The notes under the pieces were generated by a model. The model had not been told where the DNA came from, searched no databases, and saw only the letters and a list, made by a program, of their open reading frames with translations. Of a stretch of DNA of 64,000 nucleotides, positions 36,633-48,563 are shown in pieces. Made by a program: the position numbers and the translations under genes. The DNA comes from Siphonodentalium dalli (taxonomy: Eukaryota; Mollusca; Scaphopoda; Gadilida; Siphonodentaliidae): the NCBI GenBank assembly GCA_032622095.1, contig CP136061.1, forward strand, positions 260,990,077 to 261,054,076, in the 5' to 3' direction. Positions within the stretch are counted from its first letter, which is position 1. Each line of letters begins with the position of its first letter.

Positions 36633-36800
36633 AAACTTCGCAGAGTGGATTAAACTTTCTCCATACAATTTGTACGGAAAAGCGTTTATCTATCGCATTG
36701 TAAAGATCGTGGCATAAACTTCGCAGGGTGGATTAAACTTTCTCCATACAATTTGAACGGAAAAGTGTTTATCCATCGCATTGCAAAGATCGTGGCATAA
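36633..36800 (+). repeat. Two tandem 83-bp repeats next to a hairpin
   Basis: AAACTTCGCAG followed by GTGGATTAAACTTTCTCCAT occurs at 36633 and 36716 with few differences. The phrase GTGGATTAAA links this repeat to the hairpin that follows, so both are probably one element. Confidence 0.75.
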
Positions 36801-36804
36801 ACAA

Positions 36805-36946
36805 AATATACGCATAGTGTTTCTGAATAACAAATTTAATCCACTCGTGGGATTGGCGATTTACACCACTCGCTGAAGCTCGTGGTGTAAATCGCTAATC
36901 ACACTCGTGGATTAAATTTGTTATTCAGAAACACTATGCGTATATT
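36805..36946. repeat. Large hairpin, arms ~68 bp
   Basis: The left arm starts AATATACGCATAGTGTTTCT and the right arm ends with its exact reverse complement. The inner blocks CACTCGTGGG / CACACTCGTGG and GATTTACACCACTCG are mirrored around GCTGAAGC near 36873. Arm identity is high, with the outer ~40 bases perfect. Confidence 0.9.
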
Positions 36947-37289
36947 CTATATTTATATACGAAAATACTAACATAATTGATTGTGGCAGGGGAATCGTGT
37001 TCATTCCTTTTTGATATTACAAAGCCACGTGCAATATAATATCACACCACCAACAATGTGTTCAAAGCTCTGATAATGACCGCTTTGTCATAGGCTTCGA
37101 TCGCATTGTGTGTGCGTTTGGGGAAATCACAATATGGCCCGACAACATTCGAGATTAAGCTGCATAACAATGTTGGTAATTTTATATGAGGCAGACCATA
37201 ATGTAGGTGAAACATATCTAAAATAACGTCGGGAATAGGGATAGAGAATGGGAGGGACAACAATGGTGACCTTTTTTGTTGTCGACCAT

Positions 37290-37660
37290 TTACACCAAAC
37301 CTATATATGCTAATGTTGTGATTTAACAATGTATATGTGACGCCATTCGAGTCAGGGGTGAAGAGTGGGCACCAAGCATGTATAAACATATTTGTGTTGC
37401 CACTTTCCGCCATATTAAAATATATCATCTCAGAGAAATTCAATCGTGTGGTTTAAATGTGCCAAATTGCTGACTTTCGGGTCAGGAATGGGGAGGGGCA
37501 CTAAAATTGATACGGATATTTTATATCGCCGATTGCCACCTCCGTGATACGAGTAATATTTTAACTGGTGTAGTTTAAGGAAACCAAAGTGGCCATTTTT
37601 GAGTCAGAAATGAGTAGGGAAGCGGAACCAATAACGAAAAATATTTGTCGGCGTCAACAA
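37290..37660. repeat. GGTGTGGTTTAA-family degenerate tandem repeats (~118 bp)
   Basis: Starts near 37445 (GTGTGGTTTAAATGTGCC) and 37563 (GTGTAGTTTAAGGAAACC) with shared phrases GAGTCAGGAATGGGGAGGGG-like and TCGCCGATTGCC. The 133-codon minus-strand reading overlapping this region (37042-37443) is attributed to chance. Confidence 0.6.
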
Positions 37661-37670
37661 ACCTACATGA

Positions 37671-39796
37671 ACACTCTTAGAATTATTTGACACCAATTGG
37701 TTTCCATTGGTTCTTCAGCTTGTCCCGTATTGGTGATCAAAGTAGAGAACCATTTGGTTATTTGTACCTATAGAACTATTTGGTTCTGGACCAGTTGGAA
37801 CCAATATAGAACCAAATTATTCTATTATCGGTTCCCATGATGAAACAATTTGTGAAACAGTAGGTTCTGAACACTACTGTTGTTTACTTGTTTAGAGACT
37901 ATTTCGCGAGCCAAATGATTCATCGATCGTAACCACCGGATGAAATCAATTTGAAAGCCAGTCGGTTCTGAACTAACATGGTGATTCTTGTTTTAGAACT
38001 AACTGAAAAATAAAATGATTATTTATTAAGACTCCATGAATATCACATTTTAGCTATATGTGAGCAAGTGGACCAACTATGGCTTGACTACAGTTATATT
38101 ACACAACAAAGCTTTGTGGATATTGATCCAGCACTGATTTATATAAAACAAGTTACTGCTGAATATCATGGTGAGGAATCACGTGGTTTCTAGTTGATGA
38201 GTGCCACGCATTCAAAATCGCCGAGGCGATCGCAAACACGACCAGAAACGAGGAAAAGGGTAATAAACTAGGATAATTATATATTACACATTATTTTGGC
38301 TGCTACGAACATATGCTGTACTAATTTTCAAACAAGCTAATACCTCATTTGTGTCCAAACTCACAGTTCTTACATTCTGACTAAAGTTGTCAGTCGAAGG
38401 ATTCTCCTTGATGTATGGACCTGTCTATTCCAGGAACCTCCGACTGGAATATTCGGTCAGAATGTTATAGAAAACCACTGAGTATTTCTGAACAAAAAAT
38501 GTATCAACTTGTTTATAAACAACCATATGCTCGTAACAGTCAAACTGCTATGTTTTGTGTCAGTTCCTCATATATTATGATTTTGTGCGTTTGTACTTTT
38601 TGAATGCGTGGTACTCACCAGCCTCGAAACCATATGTATCCAAACACGGGAGTCTGTCTCACTTTCAAATATTTCAAAACATGAATTTAATATAAGGAGA
38701 ATCCCATCATACCCATCAAGGTTGGATATGTACATATATGATTAGAATTATCTCTCTTTGGAGTAATAGAAATATAGCATCTGCTACATATGCATGACCT
38801 TATGGAATTGTTTTTACCAGACTGAAATTTCTGGTTTTCGAGACAACAGACTGAACAGTACAAGTTATAGTCTAACAAGTGGTAAATAATTATACTCTAA
38901 GTCATAACATAATAAGCGCCTCTGAGAACCTCCACCAACTCTAAAAGACCATATTATGTCAACCACTCTTATACTTGTGGCACGATCCATTGTCTCCACT
39001 CCTTAGTATGAAGTAAAATGACGATGATTCAGATGAGCGTTTGATGCTTCGTTGAAAGTCAAAACTGGCGCTCTCCATGGTAAAAGTTATTTCTCAGGGT
39101 AATATGCCTTTCGACAGATTTATCCAAATTAGTTTGAAGTACATGTATGAAGCTATCACAACTTGTATACAGTATTACTGTGACCAATGCAGTATCTAAT
39201 AAATGTTCCAATTACAAAATTATCGCATTTTTTTTTTTAAATCAACAGTTTTTACCCCAAAATGGCAATAAAACTTCATAACCTAACTGGGCATCCTAGT
39301 TACTACTGGAATATTTGAAAAATAGTTTTCGTGGAAAAATTACATCAATAAATTATCTTCAACATATCTTTCTGTCCTGGGATGTACTTAAATTCGTTTT
39401 TACCATCTGCTGAAGGGTTTTATCTCAAAATGTGTCTACATTGTTTACACGCCGTTTCCATGGCAACGGCACAACTTTCAATCAAAGCTTACAGCAGGAC
39501 GGAACATGAAGCTGACATATTCTACTTTTATATGATATATAATTTTTCCGTGTGTAGCAAAATAATTAACTCGAAAAATAAGCCCCATTGGGACCAAGCC
39601 CGCTCCTCTACTCTGTAACGTGTCACGGTTCGTTGCGCCACCTCGAGCTTCTTCGGTTCTTGTTGGCCTGTAAAACCAAATAATTGGGTTCAAGAACCAA
39701 AATAACGTTCATATTGGTTACAAGTCGGTTCCAAATCGATTCTACAGATAAACGATGTCATGAAAAACCAGTTGATCCAAATAGTATTTAGAGTGT
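37671..39796. mobile_element. 2.1-kb element with ACACTCTTAG inverted termini
   Basis: The left end ACACTCTTAGAATTATTTGA and the right end CAAATAGTATTTAGAGTGT are inverted relatives over about 30 bp. The subterminal regions on both sides are full of GGTTCT/AGAACC phrases. No clear target duplication is visible and no transposase is recognised. The interior (38.0-39.6 kb) holds only short readings. It also has a segment near 39.24-39.57 kb that has a diverged relative at 62.5-62.7 kb. Confidence 0.5.
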
Positions 39797-39849
39797 ATAT
39801 ATCCTTGTATATCACCATCTGTATGCTACAATACATATATTGAAGTTGG

Positions 39850-40690
39850 TTTCAGTGTGGCGTCGTAAGGGACAGGGCTTTGGAAGGGGAGGGCAGCTAA
39901 ATTAATAAACAAATTTATAGCCGATCAGATAAAAAAAATATCCACGAAACGGGAAATCTAATTGTGTGTCTTAAAGTTTCGAGAGTGGTGCCACCAGAGT
40001 CAGTTATTGGGCTCAATGGAGGGCACCAGAAATTAGATGTATGCATCCCCATGAGTATAATGGCGCTTTTCAACGTTGGCAAATTGGTGCCAATGCCGAG
40101 AACCTACCTCATAATTAGCTCGAAATTTCAACTTTTTTTCTATATTTTCCAAAGATATCAGCAAAGTGTTCGACTAATGAGCTAATCCAACAAATCGTCT
40201 CTGATACTTCAATAAAACGGATATGGGACCAAACTGTTTTATTGAGATTCTGACGTTCACGTTTAATAACCTCGAAAAATGGTGTGAACTAAGTCAATTG
40301 AACACTTACATCTTCCCAACAGTCGTATTTATATGGAGATGCGATTCATCGTGACCGAACACAACGTGACACATAACGTTTTCGCTGTCTTTCTGATTGA
40401 GTTTTGTATGTAGGTGATAAAAACGATGAATATTCACTTCGATATGAGATATCTTGCCGAATTTTCGAACAATTTGTTTATGACGTTAGCTCCCAGCTCT
40501 GGGTTCGTTGGGAAGGGGAGCGATAGGGGCATCAGAATAGATAAAATCGTATTGGTTCCGAAATTTTCTCTAAATTTATATTAGGTATTTACATACTACG
40601 AGGAATCTATGGCGTGGTTTGAAGATACCATAGTGGCCCCCTCTGATTTAGGCATGTGGACTCGCAGCAAAATTGATAACAACGATATTG
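39850..40690. repeat. Degenerate GGTGTGG-family repeats; no gene
   Basis: Members start near 39853 (AGTGTGGCGTCG), 39963 (TGTGTCTTAAAG) and 40608 (ATGGCGTGGTTTGAAG), each followed by GG-rich and CACCA phrases. The copies are strongly diverged. They precede the EGF gene segment. Confidence 0.45.
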
Positions 40691-40906
40691 CCAATAGATA
40701 ACCAAATCAAATGTTTTGTTACATGTACAATTAATGCGGTCGCTGTAATGGTGTATGTCTGCTGGAACGATTTGGCATATATAGGACTCGACATAACCTC
40801 AACCCCCATACCCAGTTTAAACGTCGATACCTTCTGCATGTTGTATGTACATGCATATCGTAACGTTAGGTGGGAGACCAATGCTTAAATTGAAGTTCTT
40901 TTGCAG

Positions 40907-40976
40907 ACGATGGATACAGATTGCAGCAGCGGTGAAATCCACATCCCACAGAAAGAGGATCCTCCCATCTGCATGA
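40907..40976 (+). CDS. Possible upstream exon of the EGF gene
   Basis: The acceptor GAAGTTCTTTTGCAG precedes 40907 and the donor GTATGTAT follows 40976. The 70-base exon has one long open frame reading MDTDCSSGEIHIPQKEDPP then ICM, and its last base leaves phase 1. That joins exactly to the phase-1 start of the first EGF exon at 42911 and would create a Lys codon (A+AA). An ATG at 40910 could be the start, but no signal peptide follows, so either earlier exons exist or the exon is a chance match. Confidence 0.35.
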
Positions 40977-41312
40977 GTATGTATATCAATATTCGGCCAG
41001 ATGTACTAGAAATATACTCTTTCTGTTGTTAATATAGTGATACTTGAAACGGATTGACATAACAGAGGAATGTTCTCATTGGAATGAGATGTTTCCGTTG
41101 CCACTGGCAATATGGTTATCATGTTAAGCAACTAAAAAACTTGCCCAGATACACGGTTACCTGTGCATGTATCTACGTCACTTCGTTTTATTTGTTCATT
41201 ATTACGCTCGCAACATAATTAAATGGCGACATATAATACACCTAGCGGATTGAGCGTACGGGCCGGGTCCCGACCGATCTATGTATCTGTGAACATGCAA
41301 TTACTGCTTACA

Positions 41313-41395
41313 TGCAGACGAACGGATAGCTCAATTGGTTAGTGGGCCGATCTCTTGAACTACACCTTCGACTAGGTCGAGGGTTCGAATCATAT
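41313..41395 (+). ncRNA. tRNA-like head of a SINE (or tRNA pseudogene)
   Basis: Contains an A-box match TAGCTCAATTGG and a B-box match GGTTCGAATC at the usual tRNA spacing, which are the internal RNA polymerase III promoter elements. The T-stem 3' side (CATAT) does not pair with GAGGG, so it is not a functional tRNA. An unrelated body follows. A tRNA-derived SINE is the most likely identity. It lies in the presumed intron before the first EGF exon. Confidence 0.55.
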
Positions 41396-41740
41396 CTGTA
41401 GGACTTTGTATCGCAATCCCATTTCCAGTAGAGTGGGCATCACGATTCAACCATCGATGCCATGATCAACGCTCATAACATTATTTCAGGAGCAATATAA
41501 TCTCAGACATATCGACAAACATACTGGATAAATTTCGTACATCGTCCCGCCATGTCCAGGGATGACACTGCATGAGCTAGGCACACGGATTGGGAGCCAA
41601 CGCTAATGTGACGATATCTGTGACGATACCGACAATGTTGCGAGGAGGGAATCCATTTACTATTGTGAAAACAAAGTGATGGCCATGCCACATCCAATTA
41701 AGCAATAGAGTAGCCAGAGCATCTAAGTTTTATTAGTCTA
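41396..41740. other. Intronic sequence; possible SINE body
   Basis: Follows the tRNA-like head. No coding signal. The 3' end of the SINE cannot be placed because no clear tail or target duplication is visible. Confidence 0.3.
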
Positions 41741-41749
41741 CAATGAATT

Positions 41750-41935
41750 ATACAATGAATTATCAAATTCAGTTAATACGTCTAATGAAACACTTCTAAT
41801 TTCAGTTATTATGTATAATAACTGAAAATGTCAGGTATTATATATATTAACTGAGTGAATCAGGTATTACATATATTAACTGAAAATTTCAGTTATTATA
41901 AATAATAACTGATAATACGTATTAACTGTAACATG
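41750..41935. repeat. Short palindromic AT-rich repeats (TCAGTTATTA / TAATAACTGA)
   Basis: Inverted pairs such as TTCAGTTATTA and TAATAACTGAA (41801-41829) recur four times with spacing of 35-45 bp, mixed with TATATTAACTGA variants. This makes a cluster of small hairpins. Confidence 0.65.
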
Positions 41936-42048
41936 CACACTTTAATGAATCCTACCGTGGCGATGAAGTCATCGGTATATGGCAAAATTACTGGATCATA
42001 TTCGAGTCATGCTACTCATGGGATTACAGTTGAAATAGGACACTTCTA

Positions 42049-42414
42049 TTAACCCTTTACCCAACAGAAGGGCCCTGTGCCAATGCATTCTCTTATAGGT
42101 CGCCTCGCATATATAAGAGAATGCATTGGCTTAACGCATTAAAAATTATAAAATTGTTAAAGAATGTAAGAAAAAATGGTAAAAAGTGTTAGGCCAATGC
42201 ATTCTCTTATATATGCGAGGCGACCTATGGTCGACTCGCATATATAAGAGAATGCATTGGCAAGGGGTATAACTGTAACTATCACAATGTGGTCAAGGAG
42301 CCGGTTCCAATGATATCCATATTTTTATGGTTCTATTGAGACAGACCGAAGATATTTTAGGCTGTTGAAGCTTTATTTGGCCGGTTATGGGCGGTTTGTT
42401 GGGTAAAGGGTTAA
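42049..42414 (-). mobile_element. piggyBac-like MITE copy 2, inverted relative to copies 1 and 3
   Basis: TTAA at 42049-42052 and 42411-42414, with ends CCCTTTACCCAACAGAAGGG and TTTGTTGGGTAAAGGG. It contains the same double hairpin and the CCGGTTCCAATGATATCC and GCTTTATTTGGCCGG blocks in reverse orientation. The first hairpin has lost one arm segment (near 42096). It lies in the presumed intron upstream of the first certain EGF exon. Confidence 0.8.
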
Positions 42415-42910
42415 CCTTTACTGTGCTATCCCGGGCATTATGCAGAATAAACGCACTCACTTACATTATCGTTAGACACAATCCACTTTTATGTCGTCAC
42501 GTCAGTATTATTGGTTTGAATGGAATAACATATTATTAAGCCAATGTAATTATGCATTGCACTAGTATACAGTTACATTTTAATCTTAAGGTCAAGTCCC
42601 CTCACATATAAGTATTTTCCACTTTTATGTCGTCACGTCGGTATGGTCTGATGTATACATATTCATATCTTGTATATGTTTCACTCCGTCTGCCCCATCA
42701 TGCTAATACGTGAACCTCGAATATATTAATTTAAAGCATTAAACGGGGATGTAAATCTACTTTTTATAAAAACAAGATAAAACGCTTCAGGTTACGCAGT
42801 TTTTGGTTTTTGTTATACTCTTGAGTTTGCCCTTTTTGACAAACTGGGGAGAGGTCCGTGATCTTCTCTTACGCACCATCATCATGTGTCACAACTGGCT
42901 TCCATTCCAG
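42415..42910 (+). other. Intron with a segment duplicated upstream of EGF exon 3
   Basis: The segment 42513-42623 (GGTTTGAATGGAATAA, then TATGCATTGCACTAG, ACAGTTACATTTTAA, GTCAAGTCC, ATAAGTATTTTCCA) is repeated in the same order at 48421-48537, also just upstream of an EGF exon. This shows that exon and intron were duplicated together. Confidence 0.65.
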
Positions 42911-43024
42911 AAACAAACGAATGCTTGTCCGATCCGTGCCAGAACGGAGCAACATGTGTAGATGGAATCAACGGTTATAACTGCACATGCCTCGCGGGAT
43001 ATAACGGAACACATTGTGAAAATG
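42911..43024 (+). CDS. EGF-like domain exon 1 (calcium-binding type), phase 1-1
   Basis: Bounded by acceptor CTTCCATTCCAG and donor GTAAGT, 114 bases, split codons on both sides. It encodes [15 protein letters not shown], then [11 protein letters not shown], then LAGYNGTHC: six cysteines in the order of one EGF module. NEC together with D-x4-Y fits the calcium-binding and Asp/Asn hydroxylation consensus. CLSDPC fits the O-glucosylation motif C-x-S-x-P-C and CQNGATC the O-fucosylation motif. Asn-Cys-Thr and Asn-Gly-Thr are possible N-glycosylation sites. Such domains act in extracellular or cell-surface proteins such as Notch-like or fibropellin-like proteins; which protein this is cannot be decided. 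Confidence 0.9.
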
Positions 43025-43257
43025 GTAAGTTATTATTGAGTTAATTATTACAACATAAGTATTAATAATTTCATCCCAATAACACATCTGTTGGAGTAAA
43101 ATTCCAATTTCGCAACACATGTACATGTATGTTCAAAGTGGTCATGTCGTTCATCGTAAACCATCGGGGTTATTATTGGACATATACGTATACCTTTTCA
43201 GCATGGTAAGAGGAACAACGACTTCAACCTATATAATTCATAAGTTTTTGCGAGTAA

Positions 43258-43748
43258 TCTTTCGATGGGAGTAATATAATCATTCGATGGGAGTAATATA
43301 ATCATTCAATGGGAGTAATATAATCATTCAATTGGAGTAATATAATCATTCGACGGGTGTAATTTAATCATTCGATGGTAGTAATATAATCATTCGATGG
43401 GAGTAATATAATCATTCAATGGGAGTAATATAATCATTCGACGGGAGTAATATAATCATTCGATGGGAGTAATCTAATCATTCGATGGGAGTAATATAAT
43501 CATTCGACGGAAGTAATATAATCATTCGTTGCGAGTAATATAATAATTCGATGCGAGTAATATAATCATTCGATGCGAGTAATATAATCATTCGATGCGA
43601 GTAATATAATCATTCGATGCTAGTAATATAATCATTCGATGCGAGTAATATAATCATTCGATGCGAGTAACATAATAATTCGATGCTAGTTATATAATCA
43701 TTCGATGCGAGTAAATAATCATTCGATGCGAGTAATAAAATCATTCGA
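43258..43748 (+). repeat. 22-bp minisatellite, ~22 copies
   Basis: The unit GGGAGTAATATAATCATTCG plus AT is repeated. The left half mostly has GGGAGT and the right half GCGAGT, showing two homogenised sub-blocks. It lies inside the EGF gene intron. Confidence 0.95.
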
Positions 43749-43786
43749 CGGGGTTCAAAGATTCACAGTCCGATTTGACACCAAAA

Positions 43787-46700
43787 TACCAGGCTTTAAC
43801 ACACTGTGAGAATGGTTCGAGATAATAATCCAGGCTTTAACACACTGTGAGAATGGTTAGTGATAATAATCCAGACTTTAACATACTGTGATAATGGTTA
43901 GTGATAATAACCCAGGCATTAACACGCTGTCAGAATGGTTAGTGATAATAATCCAGGCTTTAACACACTGTGAGAATGGTTAGTGGTAATAACCCAGGCA
44001 TTAACACGCTGTCAGAATGGTTAGTGATAATAATCCAGGCTGTAACACACTGACGGAATGGTTAGTGATAATAATCCAGGCTTTAACACACTGTGAGAAT
44101 GGTTAGTGACAATAATCCAGACTTTAACACACTGACAGAATGGTTAGTGATAATAATCCAGACTTTAACACACTGTGATAATGGTTAGTGATAATAACCC
44201 AGGCATTAACACGCTGTCAGAATGGTTAGTGATAATAACCCAGGCATTAACACGCTGTCAGAATGGTTAGTGATAATAATCCAGGCTTTAACACACTGTG
44301 AGAATGGTTAGTGATAATAACCCAGGCATTAACACGCTGTCAGAATGGTTAGTGATAATAATCCAGGATTTAACACACTGTGAGAATGGTTAGTGACAAT
44401 AATCCAGGCTGTAACACACTGACGGAATGGTTAGTGATAATAATCCAGGCTTTAACACACTGTGAGAATGGTTAGTGACAATAATCCAGACTTTAACACA
44501 CTGACAGAATGGTTAGTGATAATAATCCAGACTTTAACACACTGTGATAATGGTTAGTGATAATAACCCAGGCATTAACACGCTGTCAGAATGGTTAGTG
44601 ATAATAATCCAGGCTGTAACACACTGTGATAATGGTTAGTGATAATAATCCAGACTTTAACACACTGTGATAATGGTTAGTGATAATAACCCAGGCATTA
44701 ACACGCTGTCAGAATGGTTAGTGATAATAACCCAGACTTTAACACACTGTGATAATGGTTAGTGATAATAATCCAGACTTTAACACACTGTGATAATGGG
44801 TAGTGATAATAATCCAGGCTTTAACACACTGACAGAATGGTTAGTGATAATAATCCAGGCGTTAACACACTGAGAATGGTTAGTGATAATAACACAGGCT
44901 TTAGCACAATGAGAATGGTTATTGATAATAATCCAGGCTTTGACACACTGTGAGAATGATTAGTAATAATAGTCAAGGCTTTAACACACTGTGATAATGG
45001 TTAGTGATAATAATCCAGACTTTAACACACTGTGAATGGTTAGTGATACTAATCCAGACTTTAATACGCTGTCAGAATGGTTAGTGATAATAACCCAGGC
45101 TTTAATACAATGTGATTCTGAGAATGGTTAGTGATAATAATACAGACTTCACACGCTGAGAATAGTTAGTGATAATAAACCAGGCTTAACACGCTGAGAA
45201 TGGTTAGTGATAATAATCCAGGCTTTAATACAATGTGATAATGGTTAGTGATAATAATCCAGGCTTTAATACAATGTGATAATGGTTAGTGATAATAATC
45301 CAGGCTTTAACACCAAGTGAGAATGGTTAGTGATAATAATCCAGTCTTAGCACCCAGTGAGAATGGTTAGTGATAATAATCCAGGCTTTAGCACGCTGTC
45401 AGAATGGTTAGTGATAATAACCCAGACTTTAACACACTGTGATAATGGTTGGTGATAATATTCCAGGCTTTAACACCATGTGTGAATGGTTAGTGATAAT
45501 AATCCAGGCTTTAACACCCTGTGAGAATGGTTAGTGATAATAATACAGGCGTTAACACACTGAGAATGGTTAGTGATAATAACCCTGGCTTTAACACACT
45601 GAGAATGGTTAGTGATAATAATACAGGCTTTAACACGCTGAGAATGGTTAGTGAAAATAATCAAGGCTTTAACACACTGTGAATGGTTAGTGATAATAAT
45701 ACAGGCTTTAATATAATGTGAGAATGGTTAGTGATAATAATCCAGGCTTTAGCACACTGTGAGAATGGTTAGTGATAATAATCCAGGCTTTAACACACTG
45801 TGAATGGTTATTGATAATAATACAGGCTTTAATACAATGTGAGAATGGTTAGTGATAATAACCCAGGCTTTAACACACTGAGAATGGTTAGTGATAATAA
45901 TACAGGCTTTAACACGCTGAGAATGGTTAGTGATAATAATCCAGGCTTTAACACACTGTGAATGGTTAGTGATAATAATACAGGCTTTAATATAATGTGA
46001 GAATGGTTAGTGATAATAATCCAGGCTTTAACACACTGTGAGAATGGTTAGTGATAATAATCCAGGCTTTAACACACTGTGAATGGTTATTGATAATAAT
46101 ACAGGCTTTAGTACAATGTGAGAACGGTTAGTGATAATAATCCAGACTTTAACACACTGTGAGAATATTTAGTGATAATAATCCGGGCTTTAACACGCTG
46201 AAAATGGTTAGTGATAATAATCCAGGCTTTAACATAGTGAGAATGGTTAGTGATAATAATCCAGGCTTTAACACGCTGATAATGGTTATTGATAATAATT
46301 CAGGCTTTAACACGCTGATAATGGTTATTGCTAATAATCCAGGCTTTAACACGCTGAGATAATGGTCAGTGATAATAGTCCAGGCTTTAACACACTGTGA
46401 GAATGGTTATTGATAATAACCCAGGCTTTAACACACTGTGAGAATGGTTAGTGATAATAATCCAGGATTTAACACACTGATATAATGGTTAGTGATAATA
46501 AGCCAGGCGTTAACACACTGAGAATGGTTAGAGAAAATAATCCAGGCTTTAACACACTGTGATAATGGTTAGTGATAATAATCCAGACATTAACACACTG
46601 TGAGAATGGTTAGTGATAATAATCCAGGCTTTAACACACTGACAGAATGGTTAGTGATAATAATCCAGGCTTTAACACCATGTGATAATGGTTAGTGATA

Positions 46701-47105
46701 ATAATCCAGGCTTTAACACACTGAAAGAATTGTTAGTGATAATAATCCAAGCTTTAACACACTGTGAGAATGCTTAGTGATAATAATCCAGGCTTTAACA
46801 CACTGACAGAATGGTTAGTGATAATAATCCAGGCTTTAACACCCTGTGATAATGGTTAGCGATAATAATCCAGGCTTTAACACACTAACAGAATGGTTAG
46901 TGATAATAATCCAGGCTTTAACACACTGACAGAATGGTTAGTGATAATAATCCAGGCTTTAACACGCTGAGAATGGTTAGTGATAATAATCCAGGCTTTA
47001 ACACGCTGTCAGAATGGTTAGTGATAATAACCCAGGCTTTAACACACTGAGAATGGTTAGTGATAATCCAGGCTTTAATACCCTGTGAGAATTATTAGTG
47101 ATGTC
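43787..47105 (+). repeat. 41-bp satellite array, ~80 copies, intronic
   Basis: The unit runs CCAGGCTTTAACACACTGTG then AGAATGGTTAGTGATAATAAT; CCAGG starts at 44240, 44281 and 44322 show the 41-bp period. Three recurrent variants (CCAGGCTTTAACACACTGTG, CCAGACTTTAACACACTGTG, CCAGGCATTAACACGCTGTC) are interspersed in the left half as multi-unit blocks, and shorter 38-39 bp units dominate the right half. Short readings such as NNPGFNTL arise from the repeat and are not genes. Confidence 0.95.
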
Positions 47106-47660
47106 ATCACTAAACGACGTGTTAACGAGAACACATTTTCGTGTAATTAGTTTCCATATTAATAATTTTGTAATTTCACATTTGCTACGCATTCTGAATA
47201 TAAATGTCACATCAATAGCCAGTCTGGAGTAAATTACATATAAAATGATGATGACCTCTCGGTAGAGTTTTCCTTTCCCAACCCCGGGAATCCACGTCAG
47301 TAGCGCACACCAGAGCTCACTATTAGTAACACCGAGATAAAGGAGTCCAAACTAAACGATTAACGTAGCGCGATGTGACGTAATTCGGGGGAATACCACA
47401 AGCCGCCCGAGAACACGATTGACTCAGTATTCGTACCATTCTGAATGCACATTTAGAAAGACTGTTCAATAGCGTATGCTTTATACAGTTTTACTAAAGT
47501 TTGTTTAACTGCCCGAATAGGGACTTCGGAATATATACACATCTCAGTAATACACAGCAAGTTTATACGTGTTATGTACATGGACATGTTTGAAAGTACC
47601 GAATCGGAATTTCCACTGACCGTGACCATGTACAAAGTATTTCTTTATTTTGCGTTCCAG

Positions 47661-47777
47661 AAACACAGGAATGTCAATCCGACCCGTGCCAAAACGGAGC
47701 GACCTGTGTGGATGGCATTAACGGGTATAACTGCGCATGCGTCGCTGGATATAATGGAACTCACTGTGAGAATGATG
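47661..47777 (+). CDS. EGF-like domain exon 2 (calcium-binding type), phase 1-1
   Basis: Acceptor TTTGCGTTCCAG, donor GTAAGT, 117 bases. It encodes [15 protein letters not shown], then [11 protein letters not shown], then [12 protein letters not shown]. It keeps all six cysteines, the O-glucose motif CQSDPC, the O-fucose motif and the D-x4-Y hydroxylation/calcium motif. It is nearly identical to exon 1, including third-position similarity, indicating a recent duplication. It has one extra codon (Asp) before the donor. Confidence 0.9.
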
Positions 47778-47910
47778 GTAAGTCATTGTCAAGTTAATTA
47801 GTGCAACACTATTAATAATTTCACTCCAGCTTTCAACCATATTTCACTATTTAAAATTATCAGACAGTGTTTCAATAATTGTAGTTTAACAATTTAAGTC
47901 ACCACAATAA

Positions 47911-48124
47911 GTAAAAACATATTTACCGTTAATCGAGTTCAGTCAATGTGCATAAGTTAAAAACATATTTACCTTTAATAGAGTTCAGTAAATGTACGTA
48001 AGTTAAAACATATCTACCGTTAATAGAGTTCAGTCAAGGTACGTAAGTTAAAACATAGTTACCTTTAATAGAGTTCAGTAAATGTACGTAAGTGAAAACA
48101 TATCTACCTTTAATAGAGTTCAGT
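47911..48124 (+). repeat. 45-46 bp minisatellite, ~4.5 copies
   Basis: GAGTTCAGT recurs near 47935, 47981, 48026, 48071 and 48116, followed by AATGTACGTAAGTTAAAAC and ATCTACCTTTAATA. It lies in the intron between EGF exons 2 and 3. Confidence 0.85.
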
Positions 48125-48563
48125 TTCTCCAACTATAATTATGAAGCAGCAGCCATGAATGATATAACAAGCGACATCGAAGTACTGAGTGCATTAATTA
48201 CAAATATTGCTTTCATTGTTCTCATTCAATCCAAATATACACATAGCATGATAAATTAACGTATAAATTCCCTGCCTCTAAGAAGCACAACTGAGTCAAA
48301 TTGAGATATGGTCACTCGTGGAGACGGCAAATATAAGCTTTACAGGCTTACAGCCGAATCCACTTCCTCATCCTACACAAGGAACACAATATTATATGCT
48401 ACTGTATTATACATGATGTGGTTTGAATGGAATAATATAGTATTAAACCAATGTACATATGCATTGCACTAGGACACAGTTACATTTTAACTTACGGTCA
48501 AGTCCACTCACTTATAAGTATTTTCCAAATTTCCAAAAACGTATAATTTACTTTATGTTCCAG

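Larger units (their letters stand above)
43025..47660 (+). other. Intron between EGF exons 1 and 2, mostly tandem repeats
   Basis: 4.6 kb from GTAAGT to a CAG acceptor. About four-fifths consists of the 22-bp and 41-bp arrays annotated separately. The last 550 bases contain a phrase ATTTCACATTTGCTACGCAT (about 47173) that is also present downstream of EGF exon 3 (about 48750), a remnant of the exon-intron duplication. Confidence 0.8.

Noticed and set aside
37042-37443. 133-codon minus-strand reading
   Set aside because: It partly overlaps a degenerate dispersed repeat, has no recognisable motif and is not preserved in related repeat copies.
41313-41395. Functional tRNA gene
   Set aside because: The A and B boxes are good but the T-stem does not pair and the acceptor ends do not match, so it is a SINE head or pseudogene.
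43787-47105. Regular short repeats considered as a CRISPR array
   Set aside because: Units are contiguous tandem copies without unique spacers, and the context is a eukaryotic intron.
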